A stretch of DNA of 64,000 bases, from NCBI GenBank assembly GCA_037974665.1, contig CM075772.1:35069052-35133051 (forward strand), read 5' to 3'. This document shows positions 1-12,890 of this stretch, piece by piece. Made by a program: the position numbers and the translations under genes. Source of the stretch: Ehretia macrophylla (taxonomy: Eukaryota; Streptophyta; Magnoliopsida; Boraginales; Ehretiaceae). Below the pieces are notes generated by a model. The model did not search any database and was not told the DNA's origin. It saw only the letters and a program-made list of their open reading frames with translations. Each line of letters starts with the position of its first letter. Position 1 is the first letter of the stretch.

Positions 1-2137
1 AAATAAGCAATCAAAACAAACAATCAATACAATAAACAATTACTAAAAGCATTAACACAACCATTCAAAGCTATACTACACTTTGAAGGCTATGGTTCAC
101 TCATACGAGCAATGTACCATTTCACGAGCGATACATCAATCTCGAGCTTGATGTTGACAATGATGACAATAAGCGTGCATCCACCTTATAACACCAGTTT
201 GGAATACCCCGGAAGTATCCATCAATTCTACGACCCAAATCTCCTTGGGAGGCAACCCAAGCGAGAAAAGGGAATAGCAGCGGAGCTAGAGCAACCAACA
301 CTGGCAACCCGAGGCTACCCAGAGAGGCCCATCACTCACGCGCGAGACACTATGCAATACAAGACTCGATACAAGGCAATAAACGAGCGATAGCACAACA
401 ATACAAACTAGTGACAACAAACGAGATAACAAGCAATCACAATCAATACTAACATTCAACTAACTTTTCAAGCATAACAAGCAATAATAAGCAACAATAA
501 CACCAATTAAACAAGTATATCAAGCAACCCTAAGCATTCTATAGGCATAATATCAAGATAACAAGCAAAATCACAAATCTGCCCGAACTATTCAAACACT
601 ACCATTTCCAAACGAGCCACGAGTTCTGGAAACCGACTTCGCCAATCCTCCTAGGTCACCATAAGGCACGTCCAAGGACCCCGAAACCCTACTTTACCCT
701 AGAATTCGCGCAAAGCCCCGATTTCCCCCTTTGCTCGTTTGAACTACAACTATACCAACCAAACACCCAACCAACGCCATAATCGCACCAAAAGTGCTTC
801 CATGGACTCCCGAAACAATGCCAACACGCAAAACGAGAAAATGCCAAACTCAACCTAAACGACCCCGACTTTCACTAAGTCATTTTTCTCCGTTTTTCCA
901 TTACACATTCCAATTAAACCACACATTTAGGCATTCTAGCATACCTAGCACCTTTCTACATCAACAGACAACATAACAGTGCAACTTTATCGTTTCAAGG
1001 TTTTACTATTCATGTTTTACTATTCAATTAACAAATTATATTTCAATCTCAATATTCAACTGCAGAAAATGTTAAAAAGCTATAAATACATGTTCTATGA
1101 TTGCTAGAGAATATTCTTTAAGCCTCAAAATGATTAAAATAACAACATACGGATAAAACTCAAAAATTAAAGTTAACACATAAAACGTTCAAATTCGCAA
1201 ATAAACATGAAACTCTCACCTTAGAGGCTCCTAGACGCTAGGAAAACCTCGTAGAACGCCTCAGAAACCACCCCGTGCAAGCCCTCGCGAAGAATCGAAG
1301 ATTTGGCTTGAAATGTTTTTTTTTCTTCTCTTGCAAATTTCGGCCCTTTCATATTTTGTTCAGCCCTTTTTTTTTTGCTATTTTAGGCTATTAAAAAGGG
1401 CACAAGGTCAAAATGGTCAATCCCCATGGTCAAAGCTCACTTAAGTTGGTCAAACTAGCTTATTTTATGCATTTTTAGGCTAAAACAACTAAGGAAACAT
1501 CAATTCTAGCTAACAACAATTAAATTATAAAATTTAAGGCACTAAAATACTAGTTTCACTATTTGCTGAGGACTCGAATTCATTACCTAACTATCGCTCT
1601 CGATATGCAATGCACGTTGCGACAACAAAGAAGTAACAATTAATTCTCAAAGAATCTAAGAAATATATCATTTTTGGAAAGCATCATAGTTTAGAATTTA
1701 CTCCGGCTCGGAGTTAATTTTCTTATTTATTTGAAAACTGAGTGATTTTAACGCAAAACAACCAAAACCGATTTTTAAGATAATCAAAACAATCAAGGTA
1801 ATCAATATTCATTTAAAATAATTAATTTCACTAGTTCTAGAATATTTTAAAGAATTATGAAGTTAATATTAAGCTACAAATAAAGGTTAATATAAACACG
1901 TAGTCAAACACAATTAAACCCTAACATTTAAGATAACACTTAATTAATCACAAGAAAAGAAATTCAATTACTATAATTATTAGGAATATGTAATAATCTT
2001 TTAATTATTCAATTTACAACTACTAAATGCTTCCAAGAGAAATATTAAAATAGTGTAAATTGGTTGATTTAACTAATTAAACATTTAATCAAATGCAGTC
2101 AAGGCTATTAAATACATGCCAGGTTCGGGTTATCACA
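1..2137 (-). mobile_element. Family A LTR, left end outside the window
   Basis: This is the right-hand part of a minus-strand family A LTR. It ends in the family terminus GGTTCGGGTTATCACA and then passes directly into sequence belonging to the middle of another family A LTR (ATAAATATATAC, compare 6444 onward), so it is inserted in the left LTR of E1. No polypurine tract follows it, so it is either a 5' LTR or a solo LTR; the left side that would decide this is not visible. The putative TSD base run on the right is ATAAA at 2138-2142. It holds the conserved LTR core (about 110-360), but its portion with the stem-loop lies off the window. It has no coding capacity. Confidence 0.85.
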
Positions 2138-4507
2138 ATAAATATATACAACATATGAACATACATCTTTGCATCTTTGACAACTCAAGTCACATAGCAC
2201 GCAAGACAACACTTCAAGCACGAACTTTCACGTAATACCGAACTTTCCAGCTAACATGGCATTTCCTGAAATGTGGTGATGAGGAGTGAGTATACTCAAC
2301 ACGTATACTCAGTGAGGGCGAGACAGATATCGAGGTGGAGAGAAAGAAGATCGTGCAATGCAAATAAGACAGTTAAACCATATATTCAATACGATCAACT
2401 ATCAATATAAACAACAATACAATAAGCAATTGAAGAAAGCATTAACACAACCATTCAAAGCTACACCACACTTTAAAGGTCACGGTTCACTCATACGAGC
2501 AATGTACCATTCCACGAGCAATAAATCAATCTCGAGCTTGATGTTGACAGCAATGACAATAAGCGCGTAACCACCTTATAACATCCACTGGGTGTACTCC
2601 GAAAGTACCCCGACCCATCTACGACCCAAATCTCCCAGGGCAGCACCCCTAGCGAGAATGGGAATAGGACACGGAGCTAGAGCAACCAACCTTGGCAGCC
2701 CGAGACTACCCGAGAGGCCCATCACTCACGCGCCTGACACTTATGCAATGCAATACGAGATACAAGCAATAAACGAGCAATAACACGAAAGTACAGATTA
2801 GTGGCGATAAACGAGATAACAAGCATTTACAATCAGTAATAGCAATCAATTAACTTTTCAAGCATGATTATCATCAATACTAACAATAACATCAATCAAA
2901 CAGGTAATGGTAGTTCAAACACGAAAATGACAAATATCACTATTCAGTCTCTAACTTTCAAAGGCAATTACGAGCAAACGAGCTACGGGATTTGGAAACC
3001 GATTTCACTACATTTACTTAGGCACTACAAGGCAAGTTTCTATGTCACAAAACTTCACTTTCTCACCCGAGGCCCGAAAGTCCACTTACTGCATTTGAAC
3101 TACAGCTATGCTAACCGGTCATTCAATCAACGTCACAACAACGCCAAAAGTGCTTCTATGCCTTCAATAGCAAAACCCCCAACTCAATTTGAGCACGGTC
3201 AACACTTGGTCAAACGGCCCCTTTTCGTTTCATTGTCTAATTTCCAATTTTAACAAAGGCCGGTCCGTTTTTATTGCACATTTTATCTTTCTATCCCTAA
3301 TGGCACCTATCCAAATCAAGCAATCGCAATTTGGATCAAAATCCGAAATTCTAGGGTTTTACTATTCAAAATCACTATTCATTATTCTTCCCCAATTTTA
3401 AATACGCAATTTCAACCGTAAAAATTACTAAATAACTATCAAACAATGCTCTACGAACTCAAAGGAAGCTATATCAAGCAATTATAGGCAATATAACACA
3501 TTATATATCAAATCTAAAAATTTGAAACAAAAATCAAATTCGAATATAAATGGACAAAAACGTGAAAACCCTCACAGAGATTGAAGATCAAGACCCGCAA
3601 GGACCCTAGCCACGACCACCGAGCAATTCCACGCATGATTGTAGAAGAAAATTGAAGCAAAATCCTTCCTATTTTGGCCCTTGAAGCTTCGGCCAAGGAG
3701 GGGACAAGGTGGGCATTTTGCAATTTGTTTTGTTTGATTTTTGCCTTATTTTATTATTTAAAAGGTGACAAAGGGCATTTTGATCATTTTGCAAAGTCAA
3801 ACTTAAGTTAAAATTGGTCAAATCAGCTTATTTTGATGCCATTTAATCTAATTCAAGTTAAAACAATGCAATTAAATGAAAAACAACTAAAACTAGTTAA
3901 ATTAAGCTAAAAACATTTTTCACTATGTCCGAAGAATATTTCTCTAACTCTTATTTTTGAAATGCTACGATTGAACGGTCAATAAACGATCGCTAATCAA
4001 ATGATGAGCACTAATAGAAAACTATAATTTTTGAAAAGTAGAATAGTGGAATAGTTTAAAATTCACTCCGGCTCAGAGTTAATTTTCTCATTTATTTGAA
4101 AACCGAGTAATTTTAATGCAAGCCAATTAAAACCGATTATTAAAATAATCAAAACAATCAAAATAATCAATATTCATTTAAAAATAATTAATTTAACTAT
4201 TTCTAGATTATTTTAAAGAATTATGAAGTTAATGTTAAGATACAAATGAATAAGTTAATATAAACACGTAGTCAGATGCAATTAAATACTAACATTTAAA
4301 ATGACACTTAATTAAACACAAGAAAATAAATCTAATTACTATAAACAATAAAAATAGGTGATAATCTTTTAGTTAACCAATATAAAAATTATTAAATGCT
4401 TCCAAAAGAAATATCAAAATAGTGCAAAATGGTTGATTTAACTAATTAAACATTTAATTAAATGCAGTTAAATGCCATTAAATGCATGACAGGTTCGGGT
4501 TATCACA
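2138..4507 (-). mobile_element. E1 left LTR (3' LTR), partly visible
   Basis: Begins mid-LTR because another LTR is inserted at its left, and ends in GGTTCGGGTTATCACA immediately before a C-rich run that is the complement of the polypurine tract. It aligns by eye with the right LTR at 6444-7413 plus 10010-11342, with scattered substitutions. It contains the 9-bp-stem hairpin at 2287-2311 and the LTR core around 2500-2760. No protein is encoded. Confidence 0.85.
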
Positions 4508-4524
4508 TTCTTCCCCCCTTAAAC

Positions 4525-4542
4525 AATTGCGTCCTCGCAATT
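4525..4542 (-). other. Hairpin next to the polypurine tract (E1)
   Basis: A perfect 7-bp inverted repeat, AATTGCG / CGCAATT, with the 4-base loop TCCT (AGGA on the sense strand), a few bases upstream of the polypurine tract. The same hairpin is found at 16241-16258, 30379-30396, 35589-35606, 41318-41335, 45295-45312, 55015-55032 and 62019-62036. The stem is identical in all eight; only the loop differs between families A (AGGA) and C (TGGA). Confidence 0.85.
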
Positions 4543-5963
4543 CTTCTTCCAATAGAACTCAGCATCATCCAAAATCCAACTCTGACTAATCTTCATCGGT
4601 TGCTGAGCAAGATAGTGAATAAGGATGCCCGTAGGAAAACCCGAATAGAAATCCCAACCAAGAATGCTGAGAAAATACCAACTAAAGACTGAAACAGAGA
4701 TACTCATGCAGTGCTGATTACCGTAAGTAGACCTAGCTGAAAGTTCTGTAAAAGTATATAGAGAAGAATACCAAATGCCAATCTCTAAATGAAATCCTCC
4801 AATCACTGAGTCCCTACCGCAACATCTTAGTAAAACAGCAAGTATAGATTCCCCTGAGTGGAAAGGCCGAATGAGAAACTCGAGAAGATACAGCATGAAC
4901 AAGATCAAACTCCGAGGCTTCATCACCATTTGCCGAGTGCAAACTTTATACAACTTACCACCAAGAAAGCCCAAAGTATTCCACAGCATACCGTAAGTAG
5001 TACTATACAATAAGTATGTTAGGAATTCCAAATACCAAACCTACTGAGGAACACTAAAGAATATACCCGAAACAATGCTCTAGTAAGAAAGTACAAAGGA
5101 TTGCCCAATAAGTAAGTACAAGATAAATGACCACTAAGAATTCTATAGAATGCCATTGAAGAATTTCCAATAAGGGATGCCAGTAACACATCAATAAAGT
5201 TCGAGGCATATATGCCATAGATAACACCATGCAGTACTGAAACCCTAATAGCCAAGTCTACCAAGAAGTGCAAGCAGAAGTTCCAAAGAATACTCCAGAG
5301 AACAGCCAAATAGAACCCTAAAAGAAAGCTACTATTTCACAATTGTTAAGCACAGAGGAGGACCTTAAAGATTTACCAACAACCGGGATCCAAAAGCAAA
5401 CAGCAACTCCCAAATCAAGGCTAGTCAAATACTGCTCATTCCCGTCAATCCACATAACTTGGAGGGCCTGCTACTAACCACTTCTCTTCAGGGGTGGAAG
5501 AAGTCTTTCTTACCATTTCAACAGGACTTGTATGAATGCCAAGATATCACATTTATACATATATGCCTTAATCTATTATGCAAGCATGTTTGTAAAACAG
5601 TTTATTCAACAAAGTCACTCAAGCACGATAATCAAGTCAAGCATAACATAATCAATTCAAATCACGGCACAACCGATTCAAGACATTCCAATACACATAT
5701 TACAAGTAATACTTCAAGCAAATAACAATTCACGAGGTCGATTTGATTCACGATGCCAATTCGATACACGAGTAGTCACTTCACTTTACTTGAGAAACAT
5801 TTAACACATAACACATAACTATATCACATAGGTGCATACATTCAAGTCAAGACACACAATCTCACACATAGGCACACACTTTCAAGACACACTTAACAAG
5901 TACACATTCAAGGATCACTACCCACCAGACCTAGGACCCTGTCCTGGCTTATGAGCTAAACAA

Positions 5964-5975
5964 GCTCTGATACCA
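5964..5975 (-). other. Primer-binding site of E1
   Basis: Complement of TGGTATCAGAGC, the plant initiator tRNA-Met 3' end match used by many plant LTR elements. It lies two bases inside the LTR that starts at 5978. Confidence 0.9.
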
Positions 5976-7408
5976 CTTGTAACACCCCGATCCCTCTCAA
6001 GACTGGGAGTTCTATCAATCAATCTAATCACAACCCAATTCCAAACCCGAGCAAAATTTTTAGGGAAAGACGGACGGAGTCTCCCCTGTTTCTAGGCAAA
6101 AAGTAAAACCTGTAATAGCATATAAGTGGACCAACACCGTGTCCAACCATACAAACACCTCAAGGCCATCCGAGCCTTGGTTCTCAACGAGCGAACTCAA
6201 GTAAATATACATTTCCAATTTAAATTCTAACCTATCTCTTCTCATCTTTGACACGTACATTCATGCTTGGCAACTAAACTATACTAACTTATTGCATAAA
6301 ATAGACTATCATACCATTCTAACTCTTTTCCTTTGGACATTACAAACATGCATTGAAGTTAGACTATACTAACTGAATACATAACCTAGCTTATCATTCT
6401 ACCTCAATTACCTAGTTAAATTTAAGGTACATTCTTTTTAACAATAAATATATACAACACATGAACATACATCTTTGCATCTTTGACAACTCAAGCCACA
6501 TAGCACTCAAGACAACTCTTCAAGCACGAACTTTCACGAAATCCTGAACTTTCCAGCTAACATGGCATTTCCTAAAATGTGGTGGTGAGGATTGAGTATA
6601 CTCAACACGTATACTCAGTGAGGGCGAGACAGATATCGACGTGGAGAGAAAGAAGATCATGCAATGCAAATAAGACAGTTAAACCATATATTCAATATGA
6701 TAAACTATCAATATAAACAACAATACAATAAGCAATTGAAGAAAGCATTAACACAACCATTCAAAGCCATACCACACTTTAAAGGTCACGATTCACTCAT
6801 ACGAGCAATGTACCATTCTACGAGCAATACATCAATCTCGAGCTTGATGTTGACAGCGATGACAATAAGCGTGTAACCACCTTATAACATCCACTGGGTG
6901 TACTCCGAAAGTACCCCGACACATCTACAACCCAAATCTCCCACAGCGGCACCCCTATCGAGAATGGGAATAGGACACGGAGCTAGAGCAACCAACCCTG
7001 GCAGCCCGAGACTACCTAGAGAGGCCCATCACTCACGCGCCTGACACTTATGCAATGCAATATGTGATACAAGCAATAAACGAGCAATAACACGATAGTA
7101 CATATTAGTGGCGATAAACGAGATAACAAGCATTTACAATCAATAATAGCAATCAATTAACTTTTCAAGTATGATTATCAATAATACTAACAATAACATC
7201 GATCAAACTGGTAATGGTAGTTCAAACACGAAAATGACAAATATCACTATTCAATCTCTAACTGCCAAAGGAAATTATGAGCAAACGAGCTACGGGATTA
7301 GGAAACCGATTTCACTACATTTACTTAGGCACTACAAGGCATATTTCTATGTCACTAAACTTCACTTTCTCACCCAATGACCGAAAGTCCACCTACTGCG
7401 TTTGAACT

Positions 7409-10009
7409 ACAGCTGTGATACCCCGAACCTGGCATATATTTAATAACATTTAAAGTTCATTTAAATTGCATTTTATTGACCTTTCACCTTCTTTGACCAA
7501 ACTAGTTGACTTTTCATCTACAATGACCAACTAGGACAAGGTGAAAGTTTTTGAAATGTTTAATAAAGGGCAAACTTGGGATTAGAAATAAAAAAATGCA
7601 ATGTTAAGTTAGTGAAATTTTAGGTCAACTTTGGAATTAAATCTGAACTAATTGGGGAAGAGTTAGGTAGCAAATTATATATGGTTGGAAAGCTCTATGA
7701 GTCTAGTTTCTAAGGCTTTAAACCGTTCGTGAATTGGAGTTTTCTAGAATAAGTTATGGCCGTTTTCGTAAGGTCGCGCATAGCTGTTTTGGTTTAGCGG
7801 GTTGACTGAAGCTTTGAGCATTTGTCATCTTTTATTTAAGTATGAAATACGAAACAAAAGAGCAAAATCAGGAAATAAAGAAGGCCATGGCTAAAACCAT
7901 GGAAAAAAAAGAAAAAAAAATATTTCAACTTCAAACTTCAATTTCTTCGCGTGAGCTTGTGCCGGGTCGTTTCCGAGGCATCTAGTGTGGTTTTCCTAGC
8001 GTCTAGGAGCGTCTAAGGTGAGGCTTTCATCGTTATTTGCGCATTTAAAAATGTTGAACATAAACTTTAATTTTTGTGATTTAACCGTAGGTTGTTATTT
8101 TGTCCGTTTCATTGCTAAAAGAATGTTCTCTAGCAATTGTAGAACGTGTATTTATAGCTTTTTTAACATTTTCTGCGGTTGAATATCGAATTTGAAATAT
8201 AAATTGTGTAATGAATAGTAAATAGTGAATAGTAAACCCCCGTTTTGATGAAGTTGCGATGTTATGCTTTCTATTGATGTGAAAAGGTGCTAGGTATGCT
8301 AGTATGTCAAAATGCATGGTTTGTTTAGGTTGCGTAATGGAAAAAATGAGAAAAATGCATTGATGAAAGTCGGGGTCGTTTAGGTCGAGTTTAGCGTTTT
8401 CTCATTTTGCATGATGGCATTGTTTCAAGAGGCCATGGAAGCACTTTTGGTGCGATTATGGCATTGGTTAGGTGTTTGGTTAGTATAGCTGTAGTTCAAA
8501 CGAGCAAAGGGGGAAATCGGGACTTTGTGTGAATTCTAGGGTAAAGTAGGGTTTCGGGGTCTTTAGACGTGCCTTATGGTGACCTAAGAGGATTGGTAAA
8601 GTCGGCTTCCAAAGCTCGTGGCTCGTTTGAAAGTAGTAGCATTTGAAAGTTGGGGTCATTTTTGGGATTTTGTGTGTTTTCATAGTATATTGCCTATAGA
8701 ATGCTTATAATGCCTCTAGAATACTTGTTATTGCTTGATAATGTTAGTTGGTGTTGTTCTTGTTGCTTGTTTGATTGTAAATGCTTGTTAATGCTTATTA
8801 CACTTGTTAGAGTTGATTATTGATTGAAATGTTTAACAATTGTTGAATAATGCTTGATATCTCGGTTATCTCCTCTATCTGTGTTGTTGTGCTATCGCTC
8901 GTTTATTGGCTTGTATCGAGTCTTGCAATGCATAGTGTCCAGCGCGTGAATGATGGGCCTCTCTGGGTAGCCTCGGGTTGCGAGTGGTGGTTGCTCTAGC
9001 TCTATGGCTATTCCATTTTCTCGCTTGGGTTGCCTCCCAGGGAGATTTGGGTCGTAGAATTGATGGTTACTCCCGGGGTATTCCAAACTGGTGTTATAAG
9101 GTGGTTGCACGCTTATTGTCATCGTGGTGAACATCAAGCTCGAGATTGATGTATCGCTTGTGAAATGGTATATTGCTCGTAAGAGTGAACCATAGCCTTC
9201 AGAGTGTGGTATAGCTTTGAATGGTTGTGTTAATGCTTTCTTGAATGTTTAATATATTGTCGTTTGTATTGAATGCTTTCTTATTGACTTTATTGCTTAC
9301 CTGTGTCTATTTGCATTGCACGACTTTCTTTCTCTCCAACTCGATATCTGTCTTGCCCTCATTGAGTATATGTGTTGTGTATACTCACTCCTTACCACCA
9401 CATTTCAGGAAATGTCATGTTAGCTGGAAAGTTCGTGATTTCGTGAAAGTTCGTGCTTGAAGAGTTGTCTTGCGTGCCTATGTGGCTTGAGTGTCGAAGT
9501 TGTAAAGATATATGCTTTCATATATTGTATATATTTATTGTTAAAAGAAATGTAATGTAAATTAGCTAAATAGTTTAGGGAAATCGATAAGCTAGTTATG
9601 TAATCAGTTAGTATAGCTTAACTTCAATGCATGTTTGTAATGTCCCAAGGAAAAGAATTAGAATGGCATGATAGTTTATTTTATGCAGTAGCTTAGTATG
9701 GTTTAATTGTCTAGTTTGAATGTACTTGTCAAAAATGAAAAGAGATAGGTTAGTTTTTAAATTGGAAATGTATGTATACTTGCTGAGTTTAATTGTTGAG
9801 AACCGAGGCTCGGATGGCCTTGAGGTAGTTTGTATGGTTCGACACGGTGTTGGTCCACTTATATGCTGTCGCAGGTTTTACATTTCGCCTAGAAACAGGG
9901 GAGACTCCGTCTGTTTTCCCTAAAAATTATGCCGGGGTTTGGTTTTGGTTGTGATTAGATCGATTGATAGAACCTCCGATCTCGAGAGGGATCGGGGTGT
10001 TACAACAGC
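7409..10009. repeat. 5-bp target site duplication ACAGC
   Basis: ACAGC at 7409-7413 and again at 10005-10009 directly flanks the solo LTR. The empty site, with a single ACAGC, can be read in E1's other LTR near 3110, which confirms a clean insertion. Confidence 0.95.
7414..10004 (+). mobile_element. Solo LTR, family A
   Basis: A 2591-bp plus-strand LTR starting TGTGATACCCCGAACC and ending GATCGGGGTGTTACA, with no internal domain and a perfect 5-bp TSD. It is therefore the product of recombination between the two LTRs of a former complete element. It keeps a donor-like AAG|GTGAGG (intron side from 8018), the hairpin at 9363-9387 (one mismatch) and the acceptor-like TTTCAG ending at 9408. It differs from the plus-strand element's LTRs at more sites than those differ from each other, so it is probably older. 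Confidence 0.95.
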
Positions 10010-11342
10010 TATGCTAACCGGTCATGAGCACGGTCAACACTTGGTCAAACGGCCCCTTTTCGTTTCATTGTCTAATTTCCAATTTTAACAAAGGCCGGTC
10101 CGTTTTTATTGCACATTTTATCTTTCTATCCCTAATGGCACCTATCCAAATCAAGCAATCGCAATTCAGATCAAAATTCGAAATTCTAGGGTTTTACTAT
10201 TCAAAATCACTATTCATTGTTCTTCCCCAATTTTAAATACGTAATTTCAGCCGTAAAAATTGCTAAATAACTATCAAACAATGCTCTACGAACTCAAAGG
10301 AAGCTATATCAAGCAATTATAGGCATTATAACACATTATATATCAAATCTAAAAATTTGAAACAAAAATCAAATTCGAATATAAATGCACAAAAGCGTGA
10401 AAACCCTCACAGAGATTGAAGACCAAGACCCAGAAGGACCCGAGCCACGACCCCCGAGCAATTCCACGCATGATTGTTGAAGAAAATTGAAGCAAAATCC
10501 TTCCTATTTAGGCCCTTGAAGCTTCGGCCAAGGAGGGGACAAGATGGGCATTTTGCAATTTGTTTTGTTTGATTTTTGCCTTGTTTTATTATTTAAAAGG
10601 TGACAAAGGGCATTTTGGTCATTTTGCAAAGTCAAGCTTAAGTTAAAATTGGTCAAATAAGCTTATTTTGATGCCATTTAATCTAATTCAAGTTAAAACA
10701 ATGCAATTAAATGAAAAACAACTAAAACTAGTTAAATTAAGCTAAAAACACTTTTCACTAAGTCCGAAGAATATTTCTCTAACTCTCATTTTCGAAATGC
10801 TACGATCGAACGGTCAATAAATGATCGCTAATCAAATGATGAGCACTAATAGAAAACTATAATTTTTGAAAAGTAGAATAGTGGAATAGTTTAAAATTCA
10901 CTCCGGCTCAGAGTTACTTTTCTCATTTATTTGAAAACCGAGTAATTTTAATGCAAGACAATTAAAACCGATTATTAAAATAATCGAAACAATCAAAATA
11001 ATCAATATTCATTTAAAAATAATTAATTTAACTATTTCTAGAATATTTTAAAGAATTATGAAGTTAATGTTAAGATACAAATGAATAAGTTAATATCAAC
11101 ACATAGTCAGATGCAATTAAATACTAACATTTAAAATGACACTTAACTAAACACAAGAAAATAGATCTAATTACTATAAACAATAAAAATAGGTGATAAT
11201 CTTTTAGTGAATCAATATAAAAATTATCGAATGCTTCTAAAAGAAATATCAAAATAGTGCAAAATGGTTGATTTAACTAATTAAACATTTAATTAAATGC
11301 AGTTAAATGCCATTAAATGCATGCCAGGTTCGGGTTATCACA

Positions 11343-11727
11343 CTCGCCATCATGTTAAACATAGCCTGTTAGGATTAGTTTGGTGAGCATCTCTGGCTTC
11401 TTGAGGCTCATCGCCCCTATTGGTATTGCAGGTATTAGGGTCAGCCATCTATAGGCACATATTATTATACACAATTTAGTGGGATACGACAGGACAATAA
11501 ATTAATATATAGAGTATGCAACATAAAATTTCACATAGACATATAATTCCCAAAACAGTTAAGACACGTTAATCACATAAGCACGTAGAAACAAAGAAGG
11601 CACATTTAACATTGGCCCATATTAACACATATAAACAAGTCATCATAATTACCTTAGGGCTTCTACCCATGGTCCGAGAGTTAAACCCGGCTTAAGCAAT
11701 CTAAGCTCTGATACCATTAATATAAGG
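11343..11727 (-). mobile_element. Family D gypsy element: gag start, leader and primer site
   Basis: On the minus strand an ATG at 11446-11448 opens a short acidic, Asn-rich frame beginning MADPN, typical of the start of plant gypsy gag. Upstream is about 260 bp of leader and the primer-binding site TGGTATCAGAGC at 11705-11716, then 11 bases to the LTR at 11728. The rest of gag-pol would lie to the left, beyond E1, outside the window. Gag is called from position and composition only; the fragment is too short to place in a clade. Confidence 0.6.
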
Positions 11728-12363
11728 TGTCACACCCTAACTCGACCTATAGAGGCTAGACTAGGGTGTGATCTAATTATTTATACCATTTCACATACTT
11801 AATCATTGTTATGATTTAACACTTAACGTTAGCCTAAAAAACCGAAAGATTTTCTGAAAAACCGGCAGCATAACGACTGTTTGTAAGACCTTTGGTTTGA
11901 CCTAATTTTCTAAACGCCTCAAACTTGCAATCATCACTTCGATTCCAACTAAGATTCTTATTTTATCATCAACCAATATGCCTATTGATCTAACTTGAAA
12001 GTCTCATTTGGTTAACAAGCCTAACAAGATAACTATGTTCCGTTTATTTGTCAAGTCCTTTTACGCGAGTACCTGTTATCCTTTAGCCTATGAATAAGTA
12101 TCTGGTTAAGATTATATAGGTTCATTTTATTCGTTCCTTCACCTAATGCCTTGGTTGCCTGTGATAGTTACTAAATCGAAATAGCGATAGCAAACCACTA
12201 AAATAGTGTGTTTGTCTAGTTATAAGCATTACAAGCCAAAATTAGACCCTAAATTACAACGGAGGTCATTTACAACAACAACAACAACATAAGAAATAGT
12301 CTTCAAACCAAACATAATGTTCACAAAACAGCCACAGTCAAGCAAGGCACATAAGGCATGCAA

Positions 12364-12425
12364 TCATTCCAAGGAGTCATCAACAGACACGTTCTCCTCG
12401 GGTACCTGTTCCTGATCTTCTTCAC
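12364..12425 (-). other. Acidic reading frame after an acceptor-like site, family D LTR
   Basis: After a TATCATCACAG|GT acceptor-like boundary (minus strand, 12426/12425), and with two bases left over, the sequence reads EEDQEQVPEENVSVDDSLE and a stop (TGA at 12364-12366). It matches in position, phase, length and acidity the frames at 20617-20681 (B) and 39322-39395 (C). No initiator ATG belongs to it, so if translated it would be the end of a longer product. Function unknown; it may be the last exon of an LTR-borne transcript. Confidence 0.45.
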
Positions 12426-12444
12426 CTGTGATGATAAAAGAGGG

Positions 12445-12462
12445 TGAGTCCTTATGAACTCA
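12445..12462 (-). other. LTR hairpin, family D version
   Basis: TGAGT / ACTCA, a 5-bp stem with an 8-base loop, on the sense strand preceded by CGCTGAG as in family B. It lies about 20 bases before the acceptor-like CACAG. It is the counterpart of the longer hairpins in families A, B and C. Confidence 0.6.
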
Positions 12463-12880
12463 GCGAGAAGGAATGAGAGATAATGTTTTGAAACTCTTTT
12501 CCTGTTAATCTCATGAAAATCCCTTTTTGAAAACATGTCACGTATTACAAATAATAAAGTACGCAAAGTATAAGAATCAAATTGAACAACATATACAATT
12601 ACCAATCATTTCAAGGATACGGTGAGCTTTTACTCTCAAGTTCAATCGGTGAGCATTTGCTCTCAATATCATTTTCGATAACAATTGTTGCGGCCGGCTT
12701 CAATCATCCACTTATCACTCCCAACTGCGTGTACTCCGGATGTACCCCGAAATCCTACAATCCAACTCTCCGAGGGTGGACTGCTAAGCAAGAGAGGGAA
12801 TTGGACCATGGTAGTCACGGGAGCACCGACAAGCCCTATGCTGCCTGGCGTTCGTGAAATGCTACCATGCCACAATGAAA

Positions 12881-12890
12881 GGTTGCAACC
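12881..12890. repeat. Palindrome GGTTGCAACC in the D LTR core
   Basis: A perfect 10-bp palindrome at the same place in the LTR core where family C has the 12-bp palindrome GGTTGCGCAACC (39815-39826, 43131-43142). Family A and B LTRs lack it. Confidence 0.6.

Larger units (their letters stand above)
4508..5977 (-). mobile_element. E1 internal domain, non-coding
   Basis: About 1.47 kb between the LTRs. On its sense (minus) strand it starts with the primer-binding site at 5964-5975 and ends with the polypurine tract at 4508-4521. In between, the sense strand is rich in T and G, with recurring short units of the TATTGGNATTCTT kind. This gives hydrophobic open frames (for example 4519-5031 and 5019-5309) that resemble frames in the other family A copies but have no protein family I recognise. 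No gag, protease, RT or integrase motif is present. Confidence 0.8.
2138..11342 (-). mobile_element. E1, non-autonomous LTR retrotransposon (family A)
   Basis: Minus-strand element made of a left LTR (2138-4507, its beginning lying beyond the LTR at 1-2137), an internal domain (4508-5977) and a right LTR (5978-11342) that is split by a solo LTR. The order on the plus strand, LTR / polypurine tract complement / internal / primer-site complement / LTR, fixes the orientation. The right flank is CTCGC (11343-11347); the matching left TSD is outside the window. The internal domain carries no gag or pol homology, so it must have depended on another element's proteins. It sits within the family D element, next to the start of its gag. 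Confidence 0.85.
5978..11342 (-). mobile_element. E1 right LTR (5' LTR), split by a solo LTR
   Basis: Starts TGTAACACCCCGATCC and ends GGTTCGGGTTATCACA on the plus strand. Without the inserted solo LTR and its duplicated target the LTR is about 2.77 kb, the usual size here. The insertion lies in the AACTACAGCTATGC segment, which is uninterrupted in the left LTR near 3110. The hairpin at 6593-6617 is intact. Confidence 0.9.

Noticed and set aside
112-393. Open frame of 93 codons, with similar frames in most family A LTRs (for example 14192-14542, 31860-32129)
   Set aside because: It lies in the conserved LTR core, is read in antisense to the element, and changes length and start from copy to copy. 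The core is better explained as conserved DNA or RNA.
12272-12289. (ACA)n run as a microsatellite of interest
   Set aside because: Only six units, within the D LTR; ordinary low-complexity sequence.
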